From positions 62,001 to 126,000 of the forward strand of contig JAOUBJ010000005.1 in assembly GCA_029860345.1 (NCBI GenBank): a DNA stretch of 64,000 nucleotides. Direction: 5' to 3'. Of this stretch, positions 9,374 through 18,656 are shown one piece after another (positions within the stretch are counted from its first letter, which is position 1; the number at the start of each line of letters is the position of its first letter). The stretch is from Candidatus Zixiibacteriota bacterium (GTDB taxonomy: Bacteria > Zixibacteria > MSB-5A5 > GN15 > FEB-12). Made by a program: the position numbers and the translations under genes. The notes beneath the pieces were generated by a model. The model saw nothing but the letters and a program-made list of their open reading frames with translations, was not told the DNA's origin and did no database searches.

Positions 9374-10063
9374 TCAGGGTTCTACATACTTCAGTAGTGG
9401 ATTCTCCAGGGAATCGTCGGCTGATGGACGCGTCGGAGGGGGGATGAGTAGAATGTCAAATCCGTACATGTGAGCGCTTCTGTCCTTCCAATGTCCGGCT
9501 TTTCGTTGATACTCGAAAGTCTGCTTCACTGGTAGCGTCACCGCAAGACTGTCGACAAGTCCACAGGAGTTCATTGCCGCCGATAGAATTCGGTCGTCCC
9601 GTGAACTCCATTTCTCAATTCCGTAGCGTAGAGAAAGCCTGTTGCCGCCCGACAAGGAATCAACAGACATTTGCAGACGACGAGCGGTGAGATCATTGTA
9701 CTCGTTCTGTACCATAGCCAGCACGGCTAGAACGTTGTCCGCGCAAATATAGTGAGCGTCAGGGTGGATGGAGAGTAGGATCAGGCGTTTTGGCTCTTGT
9801 CGTATAAGACTCTCTACCAGACCGAATAGAGCATTGAAATCGACAACGTACACTGAAGAAGCAGCGTTCAGTGAATCCGGCGGCAGAAGCTTGGGCAGGT
9901 TGTCAGGTTTTACAAACCGTGTGTTCCACCAAATGCGACAATCATCGTCCACTCTAATCTCCACAAGCCATGACTCTCTTATCCCCGTCGATGTTTCGAC
10001 GGTGGCCGACGTAAGGGCAATCGCCAAGCAACTGTATGTGATAAAGCTACAGAATGTCCTCAT
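9374..10063 (-). CDS. Secreted protein of unknown function
   Basis: The protein has 229 residues. The first ~20 form a plausible signal peptide ('FITYSCLAIALTSA'), so export is likely. The middle part ('ILLSIHPDAHYICADNVLAVLAMVQNEYNDL') faintly recalls the periplasmic domain of ExbD-like proteins, but no membrane helix follows. The C-terminal segment 'DILLIPPPTRP' precedes a polar tail. It is convergent with the gene at 8872 and codon use looks normal. No function can be assigned. Confidence 0.6.
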   Translation of the reverse strand: MRTFCSFITYSCLAIALTSATVETSTGIRESWLVEIRVDDDCRIWWNTRFVKPDNLPKLLPPDSLNAASSVYVVDFNALFGLVESLIRQEPKRLILLSIHPDAHYICADNVLAVLAMVQNEYNDLTARRLQMSVDSLSGGNRLSLRYGIEKWSSRDDRILSAAMNSCGLVDSLAVTLPVKQTFEYQRKAGHWKDRSAHMYGFDILLIPPPTRPSADDSLENPLLKYVEP

Positions 10064-10363
10064 ATACCTTACCCTGCTTTGTCCACAAGCGAGTCCAATA
10101 TAAAGACGTGGCTTGAGTGAGTCACGTTCAATTGAATGTCTGTGTACATACAGACAAGAAAGTCAGGACCACAAGGGTCCTGAGTAATAAATCACTTTTG
10201 ACTGCGCTCAAGGTGACTGACTTGGCGGGTCCACGCCGCGGCGCGCAGGCGAGGACGGACCCACCCTACTTGAGTTCATGCTTCGACTGCGCTCAGCATG
10301 ACGGAGTCAAGACGCACTTACATTCAATGCCGCGCGAAGCGCAAAAGACACGGCTTGACCGTG
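10064..10363. repeat. Intergenic hairpin island
   Basis: Contents are TCAGGACC/GGGTCCTGA (about 10157-10177), the GGCGGGTCC...GGACCCACC module (10228-10264), CATGCT/AGCATG around TCGACTGCGCTC (10277-10300) and ACACGG/CCGTGT with loop CTTGA (10348-10364). The last one touches the stop codon of the symporter and may help terminate its transcript. Confidence 0.85.
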
Positions 10364-11752
10364 TTACCGCAGTGGCGTGTGGTCCTTTGAGTAGTAATCG
10401 TTGGTGATCTTCACCAGCAAGCCCGAGAGCGCTATCAGAGCAATCAAATTCGGAATGGCCATGATACCCAAAGCAAGATCGCCGAAGGTCCAGACTTCCT
10501 CAAGTTTTAGGACAGACCCCACAAAGATCATGACACAGAACAATAGTCGATATGGTACGATCACCTTGTCGCCGAACAAGTACTGTATCGACCGATCACC
10601 ATAATATGACCAACTGATCATGGTCGAGGTAGCAAAGAGTATGACCGCCGCCGTCACGATGTAGTTGCCATATCCACCCAGGAATGCAAGTCCCTGCTGG
10701 AACGCATAGGCGGTCATCGGTGAGCCGTTCAACGGGGCACCGTTGATTTCAACAGTCCATGCACCGGTCACCACAATGGCCAGTCCGGTGAGGGTACAGA
10801 TTGTTAAGGTGTCGATGTATGGGCCCATCATTGCCACCGTGCCCTCGCGCACCGGTTCGTCGGTTTTGGCTGCAGCGTGGGCAATTGGCGCCGAACCCTG
10901 ACCGGCCTCGTTGGAGAATAGGCCGCGCTTGATTCCCCATATTAATGTAAACATGAACCCCGAACCGGCAAAGCCACCCACGGCACCCGGTGGCGTGAAT
11001 GCCATCGAGACAATGTCCGAAAAGGCGCCGGGAATGCGGTCATAGTTCAACAGAAGAATCAAAAGCGCGCCGCACACATACACTACCGTCATGAATGGTG
11101 ACAAAAACGCGGTCACCCGACCGATTCGTTTTACGCCGCCGAGAATCACTAAGCCGACCACTATCGCGATAACTAAGCCGGTCATCCAATACGGAAAAGC
11201 AAAATCGGAGTTGAGTTGGTCGGCGACGGTGAAGGCTTGAATCGCATTACCGGTAGCCAGGGCGCACACCGAAGCCGAGCCGGCAAAGAGAATGCCAAGC
11301 CATTTCCAGCCGAGCGCTTTTTCCATGTAGTACATCGGGCCGCCCGAAGCTGAACCGTCCGGGTTGATCTTGCGGTATTTCATCGACAGTGTACATTCGG
11401 CATACTTGAGCGAGGTGCCTAAGATACCGGTGACCCACATCCAGAATAGCGCCCCCGGACCACCGTAGTGGATAGCCGTGGCGACACCGGCAATGTTGCC
11501 GATCCCGATAGTTGCCGACAGCGCGGTCGAGAGAGCTTGAAAGTGTGAGATATCCCCTTTGTGTGAGGGATCGTCGTACCGGCCACGGGTGATATCGATG
11601 GCATGTTTCAAACGGCGGAGTTGAATCCAGCCAAGCCGGAACGAAATAAACAGTCCGGTGCCCAAAAGCAGGATAATCATAGCCGGGAAGATATCCGGCC
11701 AGCCCCAAACGTAACCTGTCGCTTCGTCAATGATGAAACCTATGAATTCCAC
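10364..11752 (-). CDS. Alanine/glycine:cation symporter (AGCS family)
   Basis: The protein has 462 residues and about 11 hydrophobic helices, the usual family size. Motifs include 'GIGNIAGVATAIHYGGPGALFWMWVTG', 'LKYAECTLSMKYR' and 'GLFSNEAGQGSAPIAHAAA', all typical of AGCS carriers. These carriers import alanine or glycine with sodium or protons across the inner membrane. The start is GTG at 11752, preceded by GAGGCGAC at the right spacing. It stands alone between repeat islands. Which amino acid and which ion are used is not visible. Confidence 0.93.
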   Translation of the reverse strand: MEFIGFIIDEATGYVWGWPDIFPAMIILLLGTGLFISFRLGWIQLRRLKHAIDITRGRYDDPSHKGDISHFQALSTALSATIGIGNIAGVATAIHYGGPGALFWMWVTGILGTSLKYAECTLSMKYRKINPDGSASGGPMYYMEKALGWKWLGILFAGSASVCALATGNAIQAFTVADQLNSDFAFPYWMTGLVIAIVVGLVILGGVKRIGRVTAFLSPFMTVVYVCGALLILLLNYDRIPGAFSDIVSMAFTPPGAVGGFAGSGFMFTLIWGIKRGLFSNEAGQGSAPIAHAAAKTDEPVREGTVAMMGPYIDTLTICTLTGLAIVVTGAWTVEINGAPLNGSPMTAYAFQQGLAFLGGYGNYIVTAAVILFATSTMISWSYYGDRSIQYLFGDKVIVPYRLLFCVMIFVGSVLKLEEVWTFGDLALGIMAIPNLIALIALSGLLVKITNDYYSKDHTPLR

Positions 11753-11880
11753 GTCGCCTCACTATGGTTGAAAGTGCTGATTAGCATGACTGTGTTTCCA
11801 ATGAAGAATGGCGGGTCCACGCCGCGGCGCGCAGGCGAAGACGGACCCAGCCTACTTAAGTTCACCCTTCGACTCCGCTC
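11753..11880. repeat. Repeat modules upstream of the symporter
   Basis: This holds the long GGCGGGTCC...GGACCC module (about 11810-11850) and a CACCCT/AGGGTG hairpin. There is no gene. Confidence 0.75.
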
Positions 11881-12240
11881 AGGGTGAGGTTGTTGGATGC
11901 TCCTGGTGAGAGAAAATGGATTCCCGCCTTCGCGGGAATGACAGAAAGGGCGCGAAGCGCGAGAAACAGGGCTTGACCCTGTCGCCATTCGACTGCGCTC
12001 AAGGTGAGGTTGTTGGATGCTCCTGGTGAGAGACAATGGATTCCCGCCTTCGCGGGAATGACAGAAAGGGCGCGAAGCGCGAGAAACAGGGCTTGACCCT
12101 GTCGCCATTCGACTGCGCTCAGGGCGAGGTTGTTGGATGCTCCTGGTGAGAGACAATGGATTCCCGCCTTCGCGGGAATGACAGAAAGGGCGCGAAGCGC
12201 GAGAAACGGGGCTTGACCCTGTCGCCATTCGACTGCGCTC
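11881..12240. repeat. 120-bp tandem repeat, three copies
   Basis: Three exact-length units start at 11881, 12001 and 12121 and differ at only a few positions. Each holds a CTTC-loop hairpin ATTCCCGC/GCGGGAAT, a GCGCGAAGCGCGAG module, an ACAGGG/CCCTGT hairpin with loop CTTGA, and half of the TCGACTGCGCTC module. In unit 3 the stem is ACGGGG/CCCTGT, which still pairs through a G-U wobble. A long minus-strand frame across the array is a repeat artefact. Confidence 0.97.
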
Positions 12241-12497
12241 AGGACGACCCTTTGGGCCAGGGGTTTGACCTACAAGACTTGTTCGGGTGTAGAACATTGC
12301 TGCAAAACTAAGACAATCCGGATTTGCGGGCAAGGATAAAGTGTGGGAGAGGAAAGGCCGAGGCTTACCGCACTTCTTTCCAGTTGCACACTGAACAGAC
12401 AAGCTATATGTTTCGTCTTCGGGATAGACGCGAGGTCTGTCACATGTCCCGGCCGACTGTGATGTCCGCCTTGGGACTTCAAGACATGGGAGGTAAT

Positions 12498-12950
12498 ATG
12501 AACAAGGTTCTAGTCGCAACGCTTCTAACAGCGATGCTCGCAAGCTCGTGTGGTCATTCGAGCAAAACAGTTTACGACCAAGACCCACCGGAGCCGGAGA
12601 TCGAGTATGAGTTGGGGGTGCGGCTGAGCATGGACCTAAGACCGGGAGACCCGGCCAACTTCAGCGGCCTCGAAGCCACTATCTGTCTGGCAAAGTCCGA
12701 CAGTTCAGAGCTCCCTCCGGTGACTGAGATCGCCTGGATGAAAGCAATCACCGGTCCTCACTTGTGGTTGTATGTGTTCACGGATCAAGATACCACCGTT
12801 GGTTCGCCGATCAAAACCTGTCGCACGGCCGACGGCGGTCCTTTGTGGCCTGAGAACACTCAGGTGGATGTACAGGTTATGATAGTAGATTCTCTTGGCG
12901 ATTCACTGTGGCTTGAATCCAAGGGTGAGCGGATTTATGTTGCTTATTAG
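12498..12950 (+). CDS. Small putative lipoprotein
   Basis: The protein has 150 residues. I chose ATG 12498 because GGGAGGTAAT sits directly upstream and because a signal peptide with a lipobox-like end (LASSC, Cys18) starts there. A longer frame upstream has no support. The mature part is acidic and beta-rich ('TEIAWMKAITGPHLWLYVFTDQD') with a Cys pair in 'ICLAKSD...IKTCRTADG'. It is probably anchored to a membrane through a lipidated Cys18. No family is recognised. Confidence 0.7.
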   Translation: MNKVLVATLLTAMLASSCGHSSKTVYDQDPPEPEIEYELGVRLSMDLRPGDPANFSGLEATICLAKSDSSELPPVTEIAWMKAITGPHLWLYVFTDQDTTVGSPIKTCRTADGGPLWPENTQVDVQVMIVDSLGDSLWLESKGERIYVAY

Positions 12951-13004
12951 CGATTGACAGAAGCAGATCGGCATCTCGGCGATGCCAACGAGATAACAAA
13001 ATTC

Positions 13005-13034
13005 TTGACTGATCGATCTAACGGGGCGTATTAT
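13005..13034 (+). promoter_or_regulatory. Promoter of the TIR gene
   Basis: TTGACT (13005-13010) and TATTAT (13029-13034) are 18 bp apart, about 60 bases upstream of the start codon. Confidence 0.55.
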
Positions 13035-13092
13035 TAGCCACTTGCTTTAGGCCGTAACAGGGTTCGTCCACCGACAACTATTCGGATTGTGC

Positions 13093-14733
13093 ATGGAACA
13101 ACAAGACTCTGCAAACCCCGACATTTTCTTAAGCTACGCCAGCGAAGACCGCAAGCGCGTTAAACCCCTCGTGGCGGCCCTGGAAAAACGAGGCTGGTCG
13201 GTCTGGTGGGACCGCAAGATTCCGGTGAGCGGCAACTACAACGAAGTGATAGGGAATGCCCTGAATGAGTCCCCATGCGTTGTGGTGGTCTGGTCCGAAA
13301 CCTCCGTGAAATCGAACTTTGTCCAAGCAGAAGCAAGCATCTCGCTTAAAGCTAAAAAATACGTGTCCGTAATGATCGACCAGGTGCCGTTCCCAGTGGA
13401 GTTCTACATGCTTCAGGCAGCGAACTTAATTGGCTGGCAGCCGGGTATCGACAATGAGGACTTCGATCATCTGGTGACCGCAATCACAGCGTTAGCAGGC
13501 GAACCGAAGCCAGAACCGGTCACAGCACCCAAGGAGACTGCGAGCAAACCGGAACCGGCGCCAGCAATCAAAGAGCCTGCGAGCGAACCGAAGCCGAAAA
13601 AGGCGAAGCCGATCAAGGCGTCCGCGAGTAAACCGAAGCCGGAAAAGATGAAGCCGATCAAGAGGTCGGCGGGGGAATCGAAACCCACCACGATGGCTCA
13701 AGTTGGCCCTATACCATCTGGGCACGATATTCTTTTAAGTTATGCCAGCGAAGACCGCAATCGTGTAAAGCCGCTGGTGAAGGCACTCGAGGCGGAAGGC
13801 TGGTCGGTCCGGTGGGAGCGGGGGATACCACCGGGGAGAACCTTAGCCGAAGTAATCGACGAGGGATTGACATCCTCCAAGTGTGTGGTGGTCGTTTGGT
13901 CTAAGAAATCGGTACAATCGAATTGGGTAAAAATTGAGGCCAGCCTCGCATTGGAGCGAAACAAGCTGGTGCCTGTGATGATCGACCATGTAGAACTACC
14001 GCTGGAGTTCTACATGATTCCAGCGGCGAATCTGGCGGGCTGGCGGCCGGGTGTGAAGAATGTGGGCTTTGATCAACTGGTGAACGGAATCAAGGCATTT
14101 GCAGGCCAACCACGGTCAGCTAAGACACCCAAAGCGAAACCCCGGCAGAGAATACCCTTCCCTGACAAAAGCCGAGGCAAACTCAAAGCCCCATCAAGCA
14201 AACCGGTCAAGGGTGCGAGCCTTAGAGAATTCGCGGCTGGGGCGAAGCAGCCAGATGCCAAGAAGATAACCACAAAAAAGAAACCCGCGTCTTCCCCCGG
14301 CCAAACCCCTGTTGCCGTGACCGCCGATGAAGTACGACAAATTCTGACACCTCTTAGATCATCCTCAAAGGGTCTGTACATATCACCCGACATCCCTGAC
14401 AGGAAGCTGAGAGGGGCGATGAAAAAACGGTCTCTGCCGAACGATGAGACTCCTTTGGCCTTAGTCGATCTCACGGTTTGGGGTTCCGCCAGCAGCTGCA
14501 TGATTGTAGGGGAAAAGGGTGTGTACTATCACAATTGGTGGGCTGCGGAACAACCGGGGTCCGGTGTTCTGCTGTATTCCAGTTTTCCTAAATGCCAGTT
14601 CAGTGCGAAAGGGACGAAAGAGGTGCTGCTCGGAAGTCTGGGTTCGATAGATGTAGCCGGCGGAGATTATAAGACAGTGTTGGCTATCCTTGAGGCGCTC
14701 AAGCGCTTTTTGGCCCCAAGGAGGCTCCCTTAG
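13093..14733 (+). CDS. Tandem TIR-domain protein with PH-like C-terminal domain
   Basis: The protein has 546 residues from ATG 13093 (a TTG two codons earlier is less likely). TIR domain 1 (~10-140) has 'DIFLSYASED', 'WSVWWDRKI' and the candidate catalytic Glu80 in 'FVQAEAS'. TIR domain 2 (~210-340) has 'DILLSYASED', 'WSVRWERGI' and Glu282 in 'WVKIEAS'. TIR domains of this type can hydrolyse NAD+ or act as assembly modules. The linker is Pro/Lys/Ala-rich with imperfect repeats. The last ~135 residues ('GLYISPDIPDRKLRGAM...DLTVWGSASSCMIVGEKGVYYHNWW') resemble a PH-like domain found in many bacterial sensor proteins, though this match is tentative. There is no signal peptide and no defence neighbours. 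Confidence 0.88.
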   Translation: MEQQDSANPDIFLSYASEDRKRVKPLVAALEKRGWSVWWDRKIPVSGNYNEVIGNALNESPCVVVVWSETSVKSNFVQAEASISLKAKKYVSVMIDQVPFPVEFYMLQAANLIGWQPGIDNEDFDHLVTAITALAGEPKPEPVTAPKETASKPEPAPAIKEPASEPKPKKAKPIKASASKPKPEKMKPIKRSAGESKPTTMAQVGPIPSGHDILLSYASEDRNRVKPLVKALEAEGWSVRWERGIPPGRTLAEVIDEGLTSSKCVVVVWSKKSVQSNWVKIEASLALERNKLVPVMIDHVELPLEFYMIPAANLAGWRPGVKNVGFDQLVNGIKAFAGQPRSAKTPKAKPRQRIPFPDKSRGKLKAPSSKPVKGASLREFAAGAKQPDAKKITTKKKPASSPGQTPVAVTADEVRQILTPLRSSSKGLYISPDIPDRKLRGAMKKRSLPNDETPLALVDLTVWGSASSCMIVGEKGVYYHNWWAAEQPGSGVLLYSSFPKCQFSAKGTKEVLLGSLGSIDVAGGDYKTVLAILEALKRFLAPRRLP

Positions 14734-15318
14734 CCTCATGTCCTTAGACCTACTGCACGGTTTGGGTTGAACGTATTCTTGTAACCAGTCGAAAATCACC
14801 ATTCGGGTCGGGAGGATACGCACTGCAAAGCTCTACAAAAAAAATCAGGAGCACCAAGGGCTCCTGACCTACAGTTTCGGCATTCACCCTTCGACTCCGC
14901 TCAGTGTGAGGTTGCAAGATTGTCGTGCGTGGTGTACGTCCTCGTGCGCCACGTTTAAGTCATGCTGAGCGCAGTTAAAGCAGGGGAAGACGAGGGCGGC
15001 CACAAGTGGCTTCCACCGGCCGCCCACCGTGCCCTCTAGGTGTCGGGCGGGGTCGCCCAACACCACCCGGCGGCAGATGTGGACATCTGCCGGGCACAGA
15101 GCAAAGACAGGCTTGCCTGTCATGCCGGACCTTGATCCGGCATCCAGTTCTGCAATCGAAGACTGGATACTGGCCTTCGCCAGTATGACGTAGAAAGAAA
15201 AGATGGATTCCCGCCTGCGCGGGAGTGACACGGGGGGCGCGGGAATGACACGGTCAAGCCGTGTTCTTTGCGCTTCGCGAGTGTCAAATCCGCAGTGTCC
15301 TCAACCTAAAAGATCCCA
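14734..15318. repeat. Intergenic hairpin island
   Basis: No gene is supported. Hairpins include TCAGGAGC/GCTCCTGA followed on the minus strand by T8 (14837-14867), the GTGTCGGGCGGGGTCGCCC module (about 15041-15065), GACAGG/CCTGTC with loop CTTG (15106-15121), ATGCCGGA/TCCGGCAT (15122-15143), ATACTGGC/GCCAGTAT with loop CTTC (15167-15186) and ACACGG/CCGTGT with loop TCAAG (15248-15264). Confidence 0.85.
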
Positions 15319-15349
15319 CAAAAAAAGTCAGGACCACGATGGCCCTGAC
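15319..15349 (-). terminator. Intrinsic terminator of the yicC-gmk-rpoZ-topA unit
   Basis: On the minus strand a ~10-bp stem (GTCAGG/CCTGAC, one G-T pair, CCA/TGG) closes a TCG loop and is followed by seven T. It lies 25 bases after the topA stop codon. Confidence 0.8.
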
Positions 15350-15374
15350 CTACAATTGACTTATATGTGAGAAC

Positions 15375-17660
15375 CTACGCCGAGGTTTCGGCAGGCTCTT
15401 TGGATTCTTCGATGACTTCGTGCTTGCACTGGGGACAGCGAAGGAAATCACCCTTTTTCTTGGATGTCTTTTGAACCATGAACGGATGCTTGCACTCCGG
15501 ACAAGGTTTTTTCACCGGCGGGTCCCAACTGGCAAAATCACACTTGGGATATTTCGAACAGCCATAGAATATTTTCTTGCCGCGAGTACGCTTCTCGGTA
15601 ATCTGGCCTTTGCAGCCGTCGCGCGGACAATCGATACCCAGCGTGATTGCTTTGGTCGTCTTGCAATCAGGATAGGCCGAGCAAGCCAGGAATCGTCCGA
15701 AACGTCCGACCTTGACGACCATCGGTGAACCGCACTTTTCGCACACCTCGTCGGTTTCCATCTGCGCTTCTTCACCGGGCAGCGGTTTGGTCGTCTTGCA
15801 TTCAGGATAGGCCGAGCAGGCCATGAAGCGACCGTTACGACCCCACTTGATGACCATCGGTGAGCCGCACTTTTCGCACTTTTCATCGGTCGTCTCGACC
15901 ATCGACTCTTTGATTTTCTTCTCTTTGCCTTTCAGGTGGCCGATCGTTTCCATGAACGGATCATAGAAAGTGCGCATCACCGTGACCCAGTCTTCTGCGC
16001 CTTCTTCGATCTGGTCGAGGTCTTTTTCCATATTGGCCGTGAAAGCGACATTGAAAATATCCGGCAGGTTTTCGACGAGAATTTTGTTAACCGTATTGCC
16101 GAGTTCGGTGGGCGTCAGTTTGCGCTCCTGCGACTCGACGTACTTGCGGTCTTTCAATGTCGAAATGATCGAGGCATAGGTCGAAGGTCGTCCGATCCCG
16201 TCCGCTTCCAGTTCCTTGACCAACATTGCCTCAGAAAAGCGAGGCGGCGGTTTGGTAAAGGCCTGGTTCGGTTTCAACTCGACCAAGTTGAGGTTTTCGC
16301 CTTTTGAGAGATCGGGCAGGGAGTCGACTTTGTCGCCATTGCCGTTTTCATCCGGCTCTTTTGTCTCGTGGTATAGTTTCAGGAAACCATCGAACACCAG
16401 TTTCTGCGTGGTCACGCGGAAGGTGAACCGTCCGGCTTCGATATCGACCGTCACAACGTCAAACTTGGCCGGATTCATCTGCGAGGCCACGAACCGATTC
16501 CAGATCAGGCTGTACAGTTTGAACTGTTGTGGCGTGAGAGCTTTTTTGACTTTTGCAGGCGGCAGGGTCAAGTAGGTCGGACGGATCGCTTCGTGCGCAT
16601 CCTGGGCGCTCTTTTTCTTGCCATACGGAATGGGTTTCGGCGGCAGGTAGTCTTTGCCGAACTCTTTGCCGATGTATGACCGCACCGCCGACAGGGCTTC
16701 TTTGGATACACGCACCGAGTCGGTCCGCATATAGGTGATCAAACCGGTCGGTCCGTCCTGCCCGATTTCGATACCCTCGTAGAGCTTCTGGGCCGTAGAC
16801 ATGGTGGCTTTGGGCGACATCCGATAGACCTTGGCGGCGTCTTGCTGCAACGTGGAGGTAATAAACGGCGGCAGCGGACGACGACTGCGCTCGGTCTTCT
16901 TAATCTCTGCGACCTGATACTTTGCTTCTTTGAGCTCGTCGAGGTATCCTTTGACCTCTTTTTCGGAGCCGATGGTGATTTTTTTGGCTCCTTTTTCGGT
17001 GGGGCGAACCACCGTCTTGCCGTCGATCTGGTACAGTCGAGCGGTGAATTGTTCCTTTTTGTCGGTGGCTAAGTCAGCAGCGATCTGCCAGTATTCCTGC
17101 GGCTTGAAAGCCAGAATCTCCGCCTCACGCTCGCAAACCAAACGCAGCGCGACCGACTGAACACGACCGGCCGACAGATTGCGCGCGACCGTTTTCCACA
17201 AGAAAGGGGATACGGTGTAGCCGACAATGCGATCCAACACCCGGCGGGCCTGCTGGGCGTTGACTCTGTTCATGTCGATTTCGCGTGGGTTCTGGATAGC
17301 TTCGTTCACGGCCGATTCGGTGATTTCGTTGAAAGCTACCCGCACCATTTTGGTATTTTTCTGGTCGATACTATTGGCCACATGCCAGGCAATTGCCTCC
17401 CCTTCGCGGTCCGGGTCGGGGGCCAGGTAGACAGTGGTGGCTTTCTTGGCTGCTTTTTTGAGCGCCGCGATCACCTTTTCTTTGCCTTTGATAACCTGAT
17501 AGTCCGGCTTGAAGCCGTCTTCGACATCAATACCGATTTTGGATTTGGGCAGATCGATAACATGACCCACTGTGGCCAGGATTTCAAAATCCTTGCCCAG
17601 GAAACGACTCAAGGTCCGTGTCTTGGCCGGGGACTCAACTATGACTAAATTCTTCGGCAT
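15375..17660 (-). CDS. topA: DNA topoisomerase I
   Basis: The protein has 761 residues. The Toprim domain opens with 'LVIVESPAKTRTL' and carries the metal-binding 'DPDREGEAIAWH'. The catalytic tyrosine is Tyr310 in 'GLITYMRTDS'. The C-terminus has four zinc-ribbon modules: three of topoisomerase type (for example CEKCGSPM...CSAYPECK) and a last CPEC...CPQC. The enzyme relaxes negative supercoils by cutting one strand. It is the last gene of yicC-gmk-rpoZ-topA, 34 bases after rpoZ, and an intrinsic terminator follows. Confidence 0.98.
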   Translation of the reverse strand: MPKNLVIVESPAKTRTLSRFLGKDFEILATVGHVIDLPKSKIGIDVEDGFKPDYQVIKGKEKVIAALKKAAKKATTVYLAPDPDREGEAIAWHVANSIDQKNTKMVRVAFNEITESAVNEAIQNPREIDMNRVNAQQARRVLDRIVGYTVSPFLWKTVARNLSAGRVQSVALRLVCEREAEILAFKPQEYWQIAADLATDKKEQFTARLYQIDGKTVVRPTEKGAKKITIGSEKEVKGYLDELKEAKYQVAEIKKTERSRRPLPPFITSTLQQDAAKVYRMSPKATMSTAQKLYEGIEIGQDGPTGLITYMRTDSVRVSKEALSAVRSYIGKEFGKDYLPPKPIPYGKKKSAQDAHEAIRPTYLTLPPAKVKKALTPQQFKLYSLIWNRFVASQMNPAKFDVVTVDIEAGRFTFRVTTQKLVFDGFLKLYHETKEPDENGNGDKVDSLPDLSKGENLNLVELKPNQAFTKPPPRFSEAMLVKELEADGIGRPSTYASIISTLKDRKYVESQERKLTPTELGNTVNKILVENLPDIFNVAFTANMEKDLDQIEEGAEDWVTVMRTFYDPFMETIGHLKGKEKKIKESMVETTDEKCEKCGSPMVIKWGRNGRFMACSAYPECKTTKPLPGEEAQMETDEVCEKCGSPMVVKVGRFGRFLACSAYPDCKTTKAITLGIDCPRDGCKGQITEKRTRGKKIFYGCSKYPKCDFASWDPPVKKPCPECKHPFMVQKTSKKKGDFLRCPQCKHEVIEESKEPAETSA

Positions 17661-17694
17661 TCTGCAAATATGGTCCTAACCGATGTTTACCTTA

Positions 17695-17922
17695 TTACAT
17701 CGTTTCGGGGCGATTAAACTTAACCTTTCCATCCAAAACATCTTTCAGCGCCACGGCCGTGATTTTTCGGGTTTCCAGGTCAACCGACGGGTCTTCACCC
17801 ATGCGCTCCAGTTGCTCCAGCCGGACTGCATTGAGCTTTCTGGCGTGCTGGGAGGCGACAATTACGGCCTCGTAGGTGTTTAAGTTCAACTGTTTCAAAC
17901 CTTCAATCGAGAACAAGGGCAT
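17695..17922 (-). CDS. rpoZ: RNA polymerase omega subunit
   Basis: This 75-residue protein contains the omega core: 'NTYEAVIVASQHARKLN' followed by 'RKITAVALKDVLDGKVKF'. Omega helps fold and hold the beta' subunit of RNA polymerase. The length is typical of the short form. The gene lies 29 bases after gmk, the common gmk-rpoZ order, which supports the call despite the small size. Confidence 0.93.
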   Translation of the reverse strand: MPLFSIEGLKQLNLNTYEAVIVASQHARKLNAVRLEQLERMGEDPSVDLETRKITAVALKDVLDGKVKFNRPETM

Positions 17923-17951
17923 TTAAGCCTCCTATCTAAAAGAACAATACG

Positions 17952-18656
17952 TTAACTACCAAACCTTTGCTTTTGTTCCATCGGCAGGTTCTCTGTGCGA
18001 AACGAAGCTGCCTCTATAATAGTGCGAACCTGTTTAACTGCTTTGCTAAGATCATCATTGACAACGGCATAGTCGAAACGGTGGTAGAGGTTCATTTCTT
18101 TCCGGGCGTTGTCAAATCGTACTTTTAACTGCGCTTTGGTTTCGGTGCCGCGCTGTTTGAGGCGTTTTCTCAGCACCGTGGTCGAGGGTGGCAATATAAA
18201 GATCGTAATCGCCTGCTTGTAAACTCTCTTAAGTCGTTGAGCGCCCTGAACATCGACATCCAGTAGCATCACGCCGCCCTGTTTAAGCACCTTTTCCAAT
18301 GGTCCCTTCGGCGTACCATAGTTGTACAGATGAACCTTGAATTGTTCGGCAAAAAAACCAGCGTCCGCTTTTTTTTGAAAATCCGACTCGCCCACAAAAT
18401 GATACTCACGACCTTGTCGCTCACCGCGTCGTCTTTGCCGTGTCGTACAGCTTATGGAAAAACGCCAGCCGAGTTTTTTTCGGGAAGGGGTGAGCAGTTT
18501 TCGACAAATCGAGGTTTTGCCGCCCCCGGACGGCGATGAGATAATCACAATTCTGCCCGGTTTTTCATAGGAAGGGGAGACCTTGGGGCTGTGTCGATCT
18601 GGGCTATTCAACGTTCTGGACCAGTTCCCTGAGTCTCTCGACTTCGTCTTTGACAT
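17952..18656 (-). CDS. gmk: Guanylate kinase
   Basis: Guanylate kinase converts GMP to GDP with ATP. From ATG 18656 the protein has 234 residues with a ~33-residue leader. The P-loop SSPSGGGKTS lies near residues 40-49, followed by 'SCTTRQRRRGERQGREYHFV' (GMP binding) and the lid region 'RLKQRGTETKAQLKVRF'. The ATG start overlaps yicC by 53 bp. A TTG at 18611, overlapping the yicC stop, would give a 219-residue protein closer to family length and may be the true start. It is the second gene of the operon. Confidence 0.95.
   Translation of the reverse strand: MSKTKSRDSGNWSRTLNSPDRHSPKVSPSYEKPGRIVIISSPSGGGKTSICRKLLTPSRKKLGWRFSISCTTRQRRRGERQGREYHFVGESDFQKKADAGFFAEQFKVHLYNYGTPKGPLEKVLKQGGVMLLDVDVQGAQRLKRVYKQAITIFILPPSTTVLRKRLKQRGTETKAQLKVRFDNARKEMNLYHRFDYAVVNDDLSKAVKQVRTIIEAASFRTENLPMEQKQRFGS

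Noticed and set aside
11740-12588. Long minus-strand reading frame across the 120-bp repeats
   Set aside because: It translates repeat modules three times ('REGGNP' peptides), overlaps the symporter start and has no ribosome site.
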